Shown here: positions 1-8,674 of the stretch, piece by piece
Position numbering within the stretch: the stretch's first letter is position 1
How the letters are laid out: each line of letters opens with the position of its first letter
Assembly (NCBI GenBank): GCA_947495295.1
Contig: CANLYJ010000006.1
Span: forward strand, 161,052 to 225,051
From: an uncultured Paracoccaceae bacterium
GTDB taxonomy: Bacteria > Pseudomonadota > Alphaproteobacteria > Rhodobacterales > Rhodobacteraceae
DNA: 64,000 bases
Direction of reading: 5' to 3'
Program-made: the position numbers and the translations under genes
Notes under the pieces: model-generated
What the model was told of the DNA's origin: nothing
What the model saw: the letters and a program-made list of their open reading frames with translations, nothing else
Database searches by the model: none

Positions 1-8
1 TGGGTCAT

Positions 9-40
9 ACAAAAGGCCCCGGCGTTTCCACCGGGGCCGT
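9..40 (-). terminator. Rho-independent terminator of pnp
   Basis: The 8-bp stem GGCCCCGG/CCGGGGCC (15-22 and 31-38) is flanked on the left by AAAA at 11-14, which reads as a U tract on the minus strand. It lies 45 bases past the pnp stop, so it most likely ends the pnp transcript. Confidence 0.8.
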
Positions 41-49
41 GATTTGGGT

Positions 50-75
50 GAGGTCCCGGATCAGGTCCGGGACGG
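50..75. repeat. 26-bp palindromic intergenic repeat, copy 1
   Basis: This unit is identical over 26 bases to 48194-48219 and in the same orientation. Its core is an 8-bp stem (GTCCCGGA/TCCGGGAC) with a TCAGG loop. It sits between the pnp stop codon and the pnp terminator; the second copy also lies in a 3'-3' intergenic region. Confidence 0.75.
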
Positions 76-83
76 CGTTGGGA

Positions 84-2219
84 TCAACCCTCTGCCGCTT
101 CCTCTTTCTTGATTTCCTGACCGGTGTCCTGATCAACCATCTTCATGGCCAAACGGACCTTGCCCCGATCATCAAAGCCCAGCAGCTTGACCCAGACTTC
201 CTGACCCTCTTTGAGAACATCGGAAGGATGGTTCAGCCGGCGGTTTTCGATCTGGGATACGTGGACCAGACCGTCGCGCTTGCCAAAGAAGTTCACGAAG
301 GCACCAAAGTCGACCAGTTTCACAACTGTCCCTTTGTAGATCACGCCTTCTTCCGGCTCTGCCACGATCGAATGGATCATGTCATAGGCCTTCTTGATCG
401 CGTCAGCATCGTTGGATGCCAGCTTGATCACACCATCATCGTTGATGTCGACCTTGGCACCGGAGGTTTCCACGATCTCGCGGATGACCTTGCCGCCGGA
501 GCCGATAACTTCACGGATTTTGTCGGTGGGGATCTGCATGGTTTCGATCTTGGGGGCGTGAACGCCCAGATCATTGGCAGTGTTCAAGGCCTTGCCCATC
601 TCACCCAGGATATGCAAACGGCCAGCCTTGGCTTGATCCAGCGCTTTTGACATGATCTCTGGCGTGATGCCCGCGATCTTGATGTCCATCTGCAAGGATG
701 TGATACCGTTTTCAGTACCAGCCACCTTGAAGTCCATATCGCCAAGGTGATCCTCATCACCCAGAATGTCGGACAGGATGGCGTATTGACCGTCATCTTC
801 CATCACCAGACCCATTGCCACACCGGCAACCGGCGCTTTCAAAGGCACACCGGCGTCCATCATGGACAAGGAACCACCACAAACGGATGCCATCGAAGAT
901 GACCCGTTGGATTCAGTGATCTCTGACACGACGCGGATCGTGTAGGGGAAATCCGTTGCCGCAGGCAGAACTGCCTGTAAGGCACGCCATGCCAGTTTGC
1001 CGTGACCAATCTCACGACGGCCCGGCCCCATCACACGGCCAACTTCACCGACCGAATAGGGTGGGAAGTTGTAGTGCAGCATGAAGTTGGATTTATACAT
1101 GCCGGTCAGGGCATCGATCATCTGTTCATCATCGCCTGTGCCCAGTGTGGTCACAACCAGACCCTGGGTTTCGCCGCGTGTGAACAGGGCAGAACCGTGG
1201 GTGCGTGGCAGAACGCCGGTCTCGGACACAATCTCGCGGATCGTATCAAGCGCACGCCCGTCGATCCGCTTGCCGTTCTTGACGACGTCACCGCGCAGAA
1301 CACCGGATTCCAGCTTTTTCAGGGCCGCGCCCAGATTGCCGTCTTCCTGCTGTTCTTCGGTCAGGGCCGCGACGATCTCTTCTTTCGCGGCTTTCACCGC
1401 TGTGGTGCGTTCCTGCTTATCGGTGATCGCATAGGCAGCGCGCATCTTTTCCTCACCAGCGGCTTTGACAGCGGCGGACAGGTCGGAATAGTCGACGGGC
1501 TGGAAATCAAACGGCTCTTTCGCGCATTCCTCGGCCAGATCGATGATCAGGTCGATGACGGGCTGAATCTGCTCATGGGCGAAGTTGACGGCGCCAAGCA
1601 TTTCTTCTTCTGTCAGCTCATAGGCTTCGGATTCGACCATCATCACGGCGTCTTTGGTGCCAGCAACAACAAGGTCCAGACGCTGCTCTGGGTTCAGGCG
1701 CAGGTTGTGCATGTCGTCGATTTCGGGGTTCAGGATATAGTCGCCATCCACATAACCCACACGGGCTGCCGCAATCGGACCCATGAACGGCGCGCCTGAA
1801 ATGGTCAGGGCGGCGGAGGCCGCGATCATCGCAACCATATCGGGGTCATTGACCAGATCGTGGGACAGAACCGTACACATCACCAGCACTTCGTTCTTGA
1901 AGCCTGGGACGAACAGCGGGCGGATCGGACGGTCGATCAAACGGGCAGTCAGCGTCTCTTTTTCAGTGGGACGTGCTTCGCGCTTGAAAAAGCCGCCTGG
2001 GACTTTCCCGGCGGCATAGTATTTTTCCTGGTAGTGGACGGTCAGCGGAAAGAAATCCTGACCCGGTTTTTGGGCGCGTGCGAATGTCACGTTAGCCATA
2101 ACGCTGGTTTCGCCCAGCGTTGCGATGACAGAGCCATCGGCTTGACGGGCAACCTTGCCCGTTTCCAGTGTGAGCGTTTCTTCGCCCCACTGCATTGATT
2201 TTTTCACTTCGTTAAACAT
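84..2219 (-). CDS. pnp: Polyribonucleotide nucleotidyltransferase (PNPase)
   Basis: PNPase is a cytoplasmic trimeric 3'-5' phosphorolytic exoribonuclease of mRNA turnover and part of the degradosome. The 711 residues show two RNase PH domains (roughly 12-140 and 315-465), with the [10 protein letters not shown] stretch and catalytic aspartates around [12 protein letters not shown], then a KH domain ([11 protein letters not shown]) and a C-terminal S1 domain ([14 protein letters not shown]). Two adjacent ATG codons exist (2222 and 2219); the second gives the better spacing from AGGA. In most bacteria rpsO lies directly upstream; no S15 gene is seen in the 1.5 kb upstream here. Confidence 0.97.
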   Translation of the reverse strand: MFNEVKKSMQWGEETLTLETGKVARQADGSVIATLGETSVMANVTFARAQKPGQDFFPLTVHYQEKYYAAGKVPGGFFKREARPTEKETLTARLIDRPIRPLFVPGFKNEVLVMCTVLSHDLVNDPDMVAMIAASAALTISGAPFMGPIAAARVGYVDGDYILNPEIDDMHNLRLNPEQRLDLVVAGTKDAVMMVESEAYELTEEEMLGAVNFAHEQIQPVIDLIIDLAEECAKEPFDFQPVDYSDLSAAVKAAGEEKMRAAYAITDKQERTTAVKAAKEEIVAALTEEQQEDGNLGAALKKLESGVLRGDVVKNGKRIDGRALDTIREIVSETGVLPRTHGSALFTRGETQGLVVTTLGTGDDEQMIDALTGMYKSNFMLHYNFPPYSVGEVGRVMGPGRREIGHGKLAWRALQAVLPAATDFPYTIRVVSEITESNGSSSMASVCGGSLSMMDAGVPLKAPVAGVAMGLVMEDDGQYAILSDILGDEDHLGDMDFKVAGTENGITSLQMDIKIAGITPEIMSKALDQAKAGRLHILGEMGKALNTANDLGVHAPKIETMQIPTDKIREVIGSGGKVIREIVETSGAKVDINDDGVIKLASNDADAIKKAYDMIHSIVAEPEEGVIYKGTVVKLVDFGAFVNFFGKRDGLVHVSQIENRRLNHPSDVLKEGQEVWVKLLGFDDRGKVRLAMKMVDQDTGQEIKKEEAAEG

Positions 2220-2222
2220 CAT

Positions 2223-2574
2223 GTTTTCCTAGTTGGCCGATTTGCGGCCTTTTGCGTAGGGGGCGTATTCCCCCTCATCCCGGTATCTTCTTTTGTCAGG
2301 CGCTGGAATGCGGGCGCCGGCTTTCAGATTTGCGGGCCATAACGGGTTTTCGCCTGTTTGGAAAGGGGATGCTGCGATGCATCACCGCGACGAGGGGTGA
2401 TAGGCAAAGTCGGCTGATCTTTGGCCGCCGCGAAGAAAGTCGCAGATGCTGCAAGCGTCACCTCAGAAAATGTCACGAAGGGTACACTGTTGTTGCGTTC
2501 AGGATGTCCGATAAGAGTTCAATCCCGCCGATCCGGCAGAATGTTTGGCCAACCGGTCTTTCAATCGCCCTTAT
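2223..2574. other. Intergenic region without recognised gene
   Basis: About 350 bases between the pnp start and the TetR remnant. A plus-strand reading frame runs through it but ends inside the opposite-strand TetR remnant, has no recognisable domain and looks accidental. The pnp promoter and leader should lie in the left part. I see no RNA gene or repeat here. Confidence 0.5.
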
Positions 2575-2835
2575 TCATTTGATGTCAGGTGTCGCAATTC
2601 CGCGCCAAACCAGTTCAAACACCCGGTTGAGTTCGCCAGCATCCATCCGGACACCGCTGAGTGACGCGCGGCGGGCGAGCGTGATCGCAGGTGAGGCCAG
2701 GATGATCTCAATGGTTTCAACCGGCACATCGACCAGCACCTTCTGATCAATTCCGGCTTGGATTTCATCAAGCAATTCTTGTTGTATTTGCTTCAAAACC
2801 GGATCGCCACGGAACGCGCCGCGGATTTCAGCAGA
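2575..2835 (-). pseudogene. TetR-family regulator, 3' remnant
   Basis: The minus-strand frame encodes only the C-terminal ligand-binding part of a TetR-like repressor, including RGDPVLKQIQQELL and the ending RVFELVWRGI. The N-terminal helix-turn-helix (normally about 60 residues) and roughly half the protein are missing. The frame runs directly into an SDR remnant on the plus strand at about 2822-2840, with no promoter between them. I infer that one deletion removed the heads of a divergent tetR/SDR pair. The TetR assignment rests on pattern recognition of a fast-evolving domain. Confidence 0.6.
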
Positions 2836-3499
2836 CATCAACACTGCCGTCGACACGATCATTCAGTCAGAGGGGCGTATTGACACGCTCATCAACAACG
2901 CCGGGGCCGGTTTTGTCCGCACGACCGAGCAAGCCAGCGAAGAGGACATCCACTGGGTGATGGATGTCAACTTCATGGGCGTCGTGCGCTGCACCAAGGC
3001 GGTGATACCGCATATGCGTCGGGCGCGTTCCGGCCACGTGATCACCATCTCATCTGTTGGCGGCCTCGTTGGGCAACCATTCAATGAGATCTACTGCGCC
3101 GCGAAATTTGCCGTTGAAGGTTATTCGGAAGCGTTGGCGAGTTACGTTACGCCAAATTTTGGCATCAATTTCACAACTGTCGAACCCGGCGGTATCCAGT
3201 CCGAATTTGCGACCAACGTCCTGCAACATGTGCAAGAAACCGGCGGAATGTTGGAAGACGAATACCTGCCGATCCTGCAGAAATACATCGGCGGAGCGGA
3301 AAACCGTCAAAGCGGTGACGACATTTATCAAACGACCGACGAGGTGGCCGCTGTGGTGATGGACTGCATGAACGCATCAGAACCGCCAATCCGCACCCGG
3401 ACGTCGACCTGGGGTGAAAACTTCGTCCGGCTGAAAACGGAGCTTGATCCAACCGGAAAACAACAGCAGGCGGCCGTGATCAAACAGTTCCTCAACTGA
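2825..3499 (+). pseudogene. Short-chain dehydrogenase, 5'-truncated
   Basis: In-frame SDR similarity begins near 2825 with no start codon, passes through the NNAGAGF motif at about 2897, and continues through the catalytic YCAAK motif to the stop at 3499. The Rossmann glycine motif TGxxxGIG and the first 70-80 residues are absent, so NAD(P) could not bind normally. An ATG at 2957 could give a 180-residue product, but it would lack the cofactor site. The break lies against the truncated TetR gene on the other strand. The remaining frame has no stops or frameshifts, so the event may be recent. Confidence 0.8.
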
Positions 3500-3712
3500 C
3501 ATTGATCGGCAAGTATCGATTTGCTGCTACGGGCGCGTCCGGCCTGATACTGGCAAAGGGGTCATTCTGTCTCATCAGTTCAACCCCCGCATCGTCTGCG
3601 GAGTCGCGATTGGACCAGATCTCTGCCCTCCTCGAACGACTGTTGCTTGACCCACCGTAGCATCACTATTCGCCTCTGGTGTCCTGACAGGTGGCGCGCT
3701 ACCACTATCGGT

Positions 3713-4378
3713 ATGATTTTGAACTTGCCCAATATCCTCACCATTCTGCGGCTTCTGGCGGCACCCGGTGTGGTTATCATGTTTCTTTATTTCAATCGGC
3801 CCTGGGCGGATTGGTTTGCGTTGGTGCTGTTTATTGCCGCCGCTATAACCGATTTTCTTGACGGGTATCTGGCCCGTGCATGGAAACAGGAAACCAAGCT
3901 GGGGGCGATGATGGACCCGATTGCCGACAAGGCGATGGTCATTATTGCCCTGCTGGTCATCACCGGTTTTTCTGGCATGAACCCCTGGATCCTGTTGCCC
4001 GCCACGGTGATCATTTTCCGCGAAGTGTTCGTGTCCGGCCTGCGCGAATTTCTGGGCGAAACCGCAGGAACCCTGAAGGTCACCAATCTGGCCAAATGGA
4101 AAACCACAGCCCAGATGGTTGGGATCGCCCTCCTCTTCGCGACTGGCGCGTTTGAGCATTATTTTGGGATGCAATCGCTCGCCATGACGCAGGAAATGGT
4201 GACCGAAGCCATCGAAGGCACCGGCCCGGATGATCAGGGGCTCTGGTGGAAATATCAGGGCATGGTGCTTAGCTGGTGGAGCGGGATCACGGTACTCTGG
4301 ATCGCAGCGATACTGACCCTGATCACCGGGTGGGATTATTTCCGCAAGGCACAACCATATCTGAGGGACGTTGGCTGA
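3713..4378 (+). CDS. pgsA: CDP-diacylglycerol-glycerol-3-phosphate 3-phosphatidyltransferase
   Basis: This integral membrane enzyme makes phosphatidylglycerophosphate, the committed step to phosphatidylglycerol and cardiolipin. The full CDP-alcohol phosphatidyltransferase motif is present (DFLDGYLAR, then G-x3-D-x3-D in GAMMDPIAD), with several hydrophobic segments in 221 residues. I chose ATG 3713 because MILNLPNILTILRL is the usual family N-terminus; an upstream in-frame ATG at 3647 would add an atypical 22 residues. Its stop overlaps the moaD start, forming a pgsA-moaD-moaE operon. The 213 bases upstream hold no gene; uvrC, a common upstream neighbour in this group, is absent. Confidence 0.93.
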   Translation: MILNLPNILTILRLLAAPGVVIMFLYFNRPWADWFALVLFIAAAITDFLDGYLARAWKQETKLGAMMDPIADKAMVIIALLVITGFSGMNPWILLPATVIIFREVFVSGLREFLGETAGTLKVTNLAKWKTTAQMVGIALLFATGAFEHYFGMQSLAMTQEMVTEAIEGTGPDDQGLWWKYQGMVLSWWSGITVLWIAAILTLITGWDYFRKAQPYLRDVG

Positions 4379-4623
4379 TGAATGTCATGTATTTCGCATG
4401 GGTCCGTGAACGGATCGGCATACCGCAGGAAAAGGTGGAAACGCAGGCCGTCACAGTCAATGACCTGATCGCCGAACTGACCGCACGCGAAGACCGCTAT
4501 GCAGCGGCTTTCGCGGATACCTCTGCGCTGCGGGTTGCGCTGGATCAGGAACTGTCGGATTTCGATGCGCCTTTGGCCGGCGTGCAAGAGGTGGCATTTT
4601 TTCCACCCATGACAGGTGGCTGA
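4378..4623 (+). CDS. moaD: Molybdopterin synthase small subunit
   Basis: MoaD is the ubiquitin-like sulfur carrier that donates sulfur, as a C-terminal thiocarboxylate, to precursor Z during molybdopterin synthesis. The 81-residue protein has the normal length and ends in the required Gly-Gly (PPMTGG). Its ATG overlaps the pgsA stop (TGATG) and its TGA overlaps the moaE start in the same way, indicating translational coupling and matched amounts of the two synthase subunits. Confidence 0.93.
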   Translation: MNVMYFAWVRERIGIPQEKVETQAVTVNDLIAELTAREDRYAAAFADTSALRVALDQELSDFDAPLAGVQEVAFFPPMTGG

Positions 4624-5063
4624 TGCAGATCAGGGTCCAGTCAGAACCGTTTGATGCAGGGGCAGAGCTGAACGGCTTTGCCACAGGGCGCACGGATGTG
4701 GGGGCGGTGGTCAGCTTTACCGGCGTGGTGCGCGACACTGACGGCAACCTACAGGAAATGCTGATCGAACATTACCCGGGCATGACACAATCGGCGATTG
4801 CCAAGATCGCGCAAGAGGCGGTGGATCGCTGGTCGCTTTCCGATTGTCTGGTCATCCATCGGCATGGTGCGCTGAAATCCGGCGCGCCAATCATGATGGT
4901 CGCAACCGCTGCTGCCCACCGGGCCGCCGCGTTTGAGGCGGCTGATTTCCTTATGGATTACCTCAAATCCAGAGCACCGTTCTGGAAAAAGGAAATCACC
5001 GATCAGGGGGCTGATTGGGTGGCCGCCAAAGACGCTGACGAAAACGCGCTGGACCGCTGGTAG
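4623..5063 (+). CDS. moaE: Molybdopterin synthase catalytic subunit
   Basis: MoaE forms a heterotetramer with MoaD and converts precursor Z to molybdopterin in the cytoplasm. The 146-residue protein has the family pattern: VGAVVSFTGVVRD near the N-terminus, the IEHYPGMT motif, IHRHGALKSGAP, and the C-terminal KSRAPFWKKE carrying the active-site lysines. It is the last gene of the pgsA-moaD-moaE unit. The 200 bases that follow hold no gene. Confidence 0.95.
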   Translation: MQIRVQSEPFDAGAELNGFATGRTDVGAVVSFTGVVRDTDGNLQEMLIEHYPGMTQSAIAKIAQEAVDRWSLSDCLVIHRHGALKSGAPIMMVATAAAHRAAAFEAADFLMDYLKSRAPFWKKEITDQGADWVAAKDADENALDRW

Positions 5064-5157
5064 GGCATTGTCGCCCGGCTGTCATAAAGATCGGTCCACT
5101 ATAACAAAACCTTCACGCAAACGTCGCGAAACCGTTGGGTTCGCTGCCTAACCTAGA

Positions 5158-5185
5158 GTGATCATTCGGGGCTTGCCCTGATCAC
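5158..5185. repeat. Inverted repeat upstream of the capsule-like gene
   Basis: GTGATCA (5158-5164) and TGATCAC (5179-5185) are perfect inverted arms around an inner GGG/CCC pair. There is no U tract, so it is a weak terminator candidate for moaE. It could instead be an operator about 80 bases before the next start. The function is unknown. Confidence 0.4.
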
Positions 5186-5267
5186 CTGGCAAGGGCGGCT
5201 TTATGACACTAACGATCCGTATCCGTGTTGCGCCTTGCCCCAATCCGCCAAAGCAGGAGCAAGGGCA

Positions 5268-6611
5268 ATGAATGTGCGCATCACTGATCTGGGCCGCCAC
5301 CGGTCCACGGGCAAAAGCGGCGAAGCCGCCGCGCAGGACGTGCCAGAGGGCCGCCACTTCCTTGGTTCTGCGCCGCTTCCCGATGGGCATCCATCAAAGC
5401 GGCTGTTGCGGATTGAACCGCTGCCAGACGGCTACCGGCCTCTGATCCGGGGCCACAGCCGGGATCGGATCAATGCGCTGCAACGGGCCATCGCCGGGTC
5501 GCCTGATGCGCAAATCCACATGCCACATACGGGCATCCGGTTGTTCCCGCCAAAGGCGTTCCAGTCCAAGGAACGGACGAGACGGGTGATTGATGAACTG
5601 GTTGCCCCCTATCCGAACCGGGCAAAACGATCGGTCAAACGTGTTATCTATCGGGGGCAGGCATGGTATATTGCCGCCCTGATGATGCAAACCACGCCAG
5701 AGGTTTGCATCTGCTGGAATGGGGTAAGGGGGCATCGCCGGCTGTTCATGGATGTGGCCCAGGATCTTGGGATGACCCATCTTTATATGGAGGAATCGCC
5801 AATCCCCGGTCGGATTACCTGCGACCTGGCGGGGGTGAATTTCGAAAACTCGCTACCGCGCCGGATGGATTTTTACCGGGCCTGGCTGGCGATGTCCGGC
5901 ATTGATGCAAAGGCATGGCGTGACCTGTCCACGCAACTGGTCGCCCGCCAGACAGAGCGGACCCACACCGCGCAGGAACAGCGGGATATCAGCGGCGACG
6001 GAAAATATATCTTTTGCCCGCTACAGGTGCCGACCGATAGTCAGGTTGTCAGCTTTGGCGGGCGGTTCAAGTCCATGCAAACCTATGTTCTAGAACTGTG
6101 TGATGCAGCCAAATCGCTGCCCCATGGCTGGCATCTGCGGATCAAGGAACACCCGTCAAGCCAGGTGACGTTTCAGGATATCATCGCGCAAAACGCTAGC
6201 GGAAAACTGAAACTGGACAACAAGACGGACACTTTCCTACAGGTCAAACACGCGCAAAGCGTCATGACGCTCAATTCCTCTGTCGGTATCCAGTCGTTTT
6301 ACTTTGACAAACCGGTGATGACATTGGGGCAGACATTCTGGGATTTCGGTGGGCTGGCCGAACATCTGCCGACGGGCGAGGCTTTGCGTGATGCGCTGAC
6401 CACGCCGGACCGATCATGGTTTTCGGCCAGCGATCGCGATGCGTTCATGAACTACCTGACTTACGTCTATTATCAGGTGGAGCAGGACGTTGCAGATGGC
6501 AAGGTCAGCCTGAATGACATCATCATGCAGGCCAGCAAACGGGACGCGCTGCTGGAACATGTGGTGACAGAAGAACACCCTGCAGGTCAAGTTGCCGACA
6601 CCATGGTCTGA
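5268..6611 (+). CDS. Capsular polysaccharide synthesis/export protein-like (KpsS/LipB type)
   Basis: The 447-residue soluble protein resembles the Capsule_synth family of KpsC/KpsS, which add Kdo residues to the lipid anchor of capsular polysaccharide. Supporting features are CWNGVRGHRR, YMEESPIPGR, a basic IKEHPSS motif and the C-terminal NSSVGIQSFYFDKPVMTLG, which matches the nucleotide-sugar-binding half of this family. I chose ATG 5268 because AGGAG precedes it at normal spacing. It stands alone, with no kps or other polysaccharide genes beside it. The substrate is unknown. Confidence 0.7.
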   Translation: MNVRITDLGRHRSTGKSGEAAAQDVPEGRHFLGSAPLPDGHPSKRLLRIEPLPDGYRPLIRGHSRDRINALQRAIAGSPDAQIHMPHTGIRLFPPKAFQSKERTRRVIDELVAPYPNRAKRSVKRVIYRGQAWYIAALMMQTTPEVCICWNGVRGHRRLFMDVAQDLGMTHLYMEESPIPGRITCDLAGVNFENSLPRRMDFYRAWLAMSGIDAKAWRDLSTQLVARQTERTHTAQEQRDISGDGKYIFCPLQVPTDSQVVSFGGRFKSMQTYVLELCDAAKSLPHGWHLRIKEHPSSQVTFQDIIAQNASGKLKLDNKTDTFLQVKHAQSVMTLNSSVGIQSFYFDKPVMTLGQTFWDFGGLAEHLPTGEALRDALTTPDRSWFSASDRDAFMNYLTYVYYQVEQDVADGKVSLNDIIMQASKRDALLEHVVTEEHPAGQVADTMV

Positions 6612-6890
6612 TCAAACGTGCAGTTTTGGCTCTGCCCTTTGCGGCAGGCGACCCCAAGCGTGACACAGCACCTTTCTACAGACCAACCTTAGGCGGAAAG
6701 CCGCCATGTTTGTTGCGAATTACGCAACGAAAACAGCAAGCTAAGCTTTCCGCAATGGCATTGGAAACAACGGCGCCACACACAACAACACCTGCGTTGC
6801 AAAGCGCCCGGAATGGACCATACGCGATAGCATACACAGTTTGGCTTCGCCGGTTTTTAAGTGTTTCCCAAAAATCTAAATGAGGACAAC

Positions 6891-7988
6891 ATGTCAGCGC
6901 CATTCATGCGACCTTCCATCATCCTTTCTCTTCTTGTCTTGCTTACCGCTTGTGGTGGCGGGGGCGGCAGCACCGACGGCGGTGGCAGCGGGGGAGGAAC
7001 ACCAGATGTAACACCACCCGATCCCGACATCACACCAAACCCCGATCTGGTCTATGCAGATGACCAGCCGGTGACGCGCGACAGTTTTGTCGGCAAGACT
7101 TTTCCGATCTCTCTCGTGGTGGGTGCAGAAGGCGACGGGCCGGCGCCAAAACGGGTGATCGGCAGCATTGAATATGTGTCCGCTGACAAGGCCATCCTGA
7201 CCTATGAAGGCAGGTCCACTGAATTCAACTACAGGAGTGCATTCAGTCAGGAAAACTGGTCCAGCGGTGCGCCCAATACTGATGGCAGCCCTTTGCAGGA
7301 CCTCCGCATTGACCGGGTGTCAAAGGCGGTGCGCGGCATTGCAATCGGCAATGATTTTATCCCCAATCCGAACTTGCCCGCCGCCGAAGGGACATTCGGG
7401 TTCGTGACACCCGAAAACAGGCTGACGGGATCGGTGAATTACAGTTCCAGCTTCGGGTCACGCATGCTGATCACATCGACCGACTGGATCGAACAAAGCG
7501 ATGGCAGCTTTCAACGGGTAGAAAACATCGTCGAAGTTGATGGGAAGGCCGTAAACATCAATGCTGATTTTGGCACCGGCAATGTGACCGGCACGCTGTT
7601 CGATGGGTCTTTCGTGTCTACCGATGACCGTCAGTCGGGGGCGAACTCCGTCACCCATGACGTGACCGTGACGCTGCAAAATGCCTCAGTCGAAGGATCA
7701 GGATTTTCAGGTGATGTCATTGTCGAAACAACGGCCAGCAGCAACCCAAGGGAAGTCATAAACGGCGGTGTCGGCCCCCAAGGGGACATCCTGCCATCCG
7801 AGGTTGTGATGAACAGCCAAGGCGCGGACGGGATTTTCTTTGGTTATGATGGCCAAGGTGTCGGTGGCACGTTCGAAGCTGACTATGATGAGACATTTTC
7901 GCGTGGCGATAATCCGTTTAACGGGGTTGATGCCGAAGAAGTCACAGAAAACCGGACACTGGTCGGCGATTTCATCGTCAACAACTAG
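6891..7988 (+). CDS. Surface lipoprotein with TbpB-like beta-barrel domain
   Basis: A 365-residue lipoprotein. The signal peptide ends at the lipobox LLTAC, followed by a Gly/Ser/Thr/Pro-rich flexible linker and then a beta-rich body. The C-terminal part (INADFGTGNVTGTLF, GFSGDV, FFGYDGQGVGGTFEADY) has the repeated pattern of transferrin-binding-protein-B-like barrels, a fold shared by many Slam-exported surface lipoproteins. GAGGA precedes ATG 6891. No TonB receptor or Slam gene is adjacent, so ligand and export route are unknown. The 280 bases upstream have no gene. Confidence 0.7.
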   Translation: MSAPFMRPSIILSLLVLLTACGGGGGSTDGGGSGGGTPDVTPPDPDITPNPDLVYADDQPVTRDSFVGKTFPISLVVGAEGDGPAPKRVIGSIEYVSADKAILTYEGRSTEFNYRSAFSQENWSSGAPNTDGSPLQDLRIDRVSKAVRGIAIGNDFIPNPNLPAAEGTFGFVTPENRLTGSVNYSSSFGSRMLITSTDWIEQSDGSFQRVENIVEVDGKAVNINADFGTGNVTGTLFDGSFVSTDDRQSGANSVTHDVTVTLQNASVEGSGFSGDVIVETTASSNPREVINGGVGPQGDILPSEVVMNSQGADGIFFGYDGQGVGGTFEADYDETFSRGDNPFNGVDAEEVTENRTLVGDFIVNN

Positions 7989-8005
7989 CCCGCATCAGGG
8001 CCTGT

Positions 8006-8605
8006 TCAGGTATCGCCACGTAGTACCGTCATTGGTGCCCGCGCAAGTTCCGCGCAGGGCTGGTGCCGGAAACATGTCGTCAGGTGATTATTGATCAGGC
8101 CCGTCGCCTCCATGAAGGCGTAAACGATGGTTGGGCCGCAGAACTTGAACCCGGCTTTCTTGAGGTCCTTTGATATCTGGACGGACAAATCCGACTGGGT
8201 TGGCATCGCCGCCCGGTCGGACAGTTTCGTGCGCAGCGGCGCCCCATCGACATAGCGCCACAGAAACTGGTCAAAGCCTTGCGCGTCTTCAATGGCGCAC
8301 CAGGCGCGGGCATTGCTGATCGTGGCGGCGATCTTGCCGCGATGGCGGATGATGCCGGGATCAGTTAGCAAACGATCCACCTCTGCCTCGCCCCATGTGG
8401 CAATCTCGCGCGGATCAAACCCGACAAAGGCGGCGCGAAAATTGTCGCGTTTCTTCAGGATCGTGATCCAGGACAGGCCCGCCTGAAACCCGTCAAGGAT
8501 CAGCTTTTCCCACAAGGCGCGGCTATCATATTCCGGCACGCCCCATTCGGTATCATGATAATCTACGTAGATCGGGTCCTCCCCAGCCCAGCCACAGCGT
8601 TGCAT
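8006..8605 (-). CDS. tag: DNA-3-methyladenine glycosylase I
   Basis: Tag removes 3-methyladenine from alkylated DNA as the first step of base excision repair. The 199-residue protein has the diagnostic N-terminus MQRCGWAG, the DYHDTEWGVP motif, the conserved EKLILDGFQAGLSW segment and the C-terminal zinc ligands in NNHLTTCFRH. AAGGA lies before the ATG. It converges on the TbpB-like lipoprotein gene, only 17 bases away, and is divergent from the EAL gene. Confidence 0.95.
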   Translation of the reverse strand: MQRCGWAGEDPIYVDYHDTEWGVPEYDSRALWEKLILDGFQAGLSWITILKKRDNFRAAFVGFDPREIATWGEAEVDRLLTDPGIIRHRGKIAATISNARAWCAIEDAQGFDQFLWRYVDGAPLRTKLSDRAAMPTQSDLSVQISKDLKKAGFKFCGPTIVYAFMEATGLINNHLTTCFRHQPCAELARAPMTVLRGDT

Positions 8606-8674
8606 TCACCGTCTTCCTTAATCAGTTCTTAGGAGGCCATGGGCCATGTTGCGTGGGCAGTATGGAGCCCGGAC

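Noticed and set aside
3575..4354. A 259-residue minus-strand open frame
   Set aside because: It is antisense to pgsA, has low-complexity composition and no domain; a codon-bias shadow.
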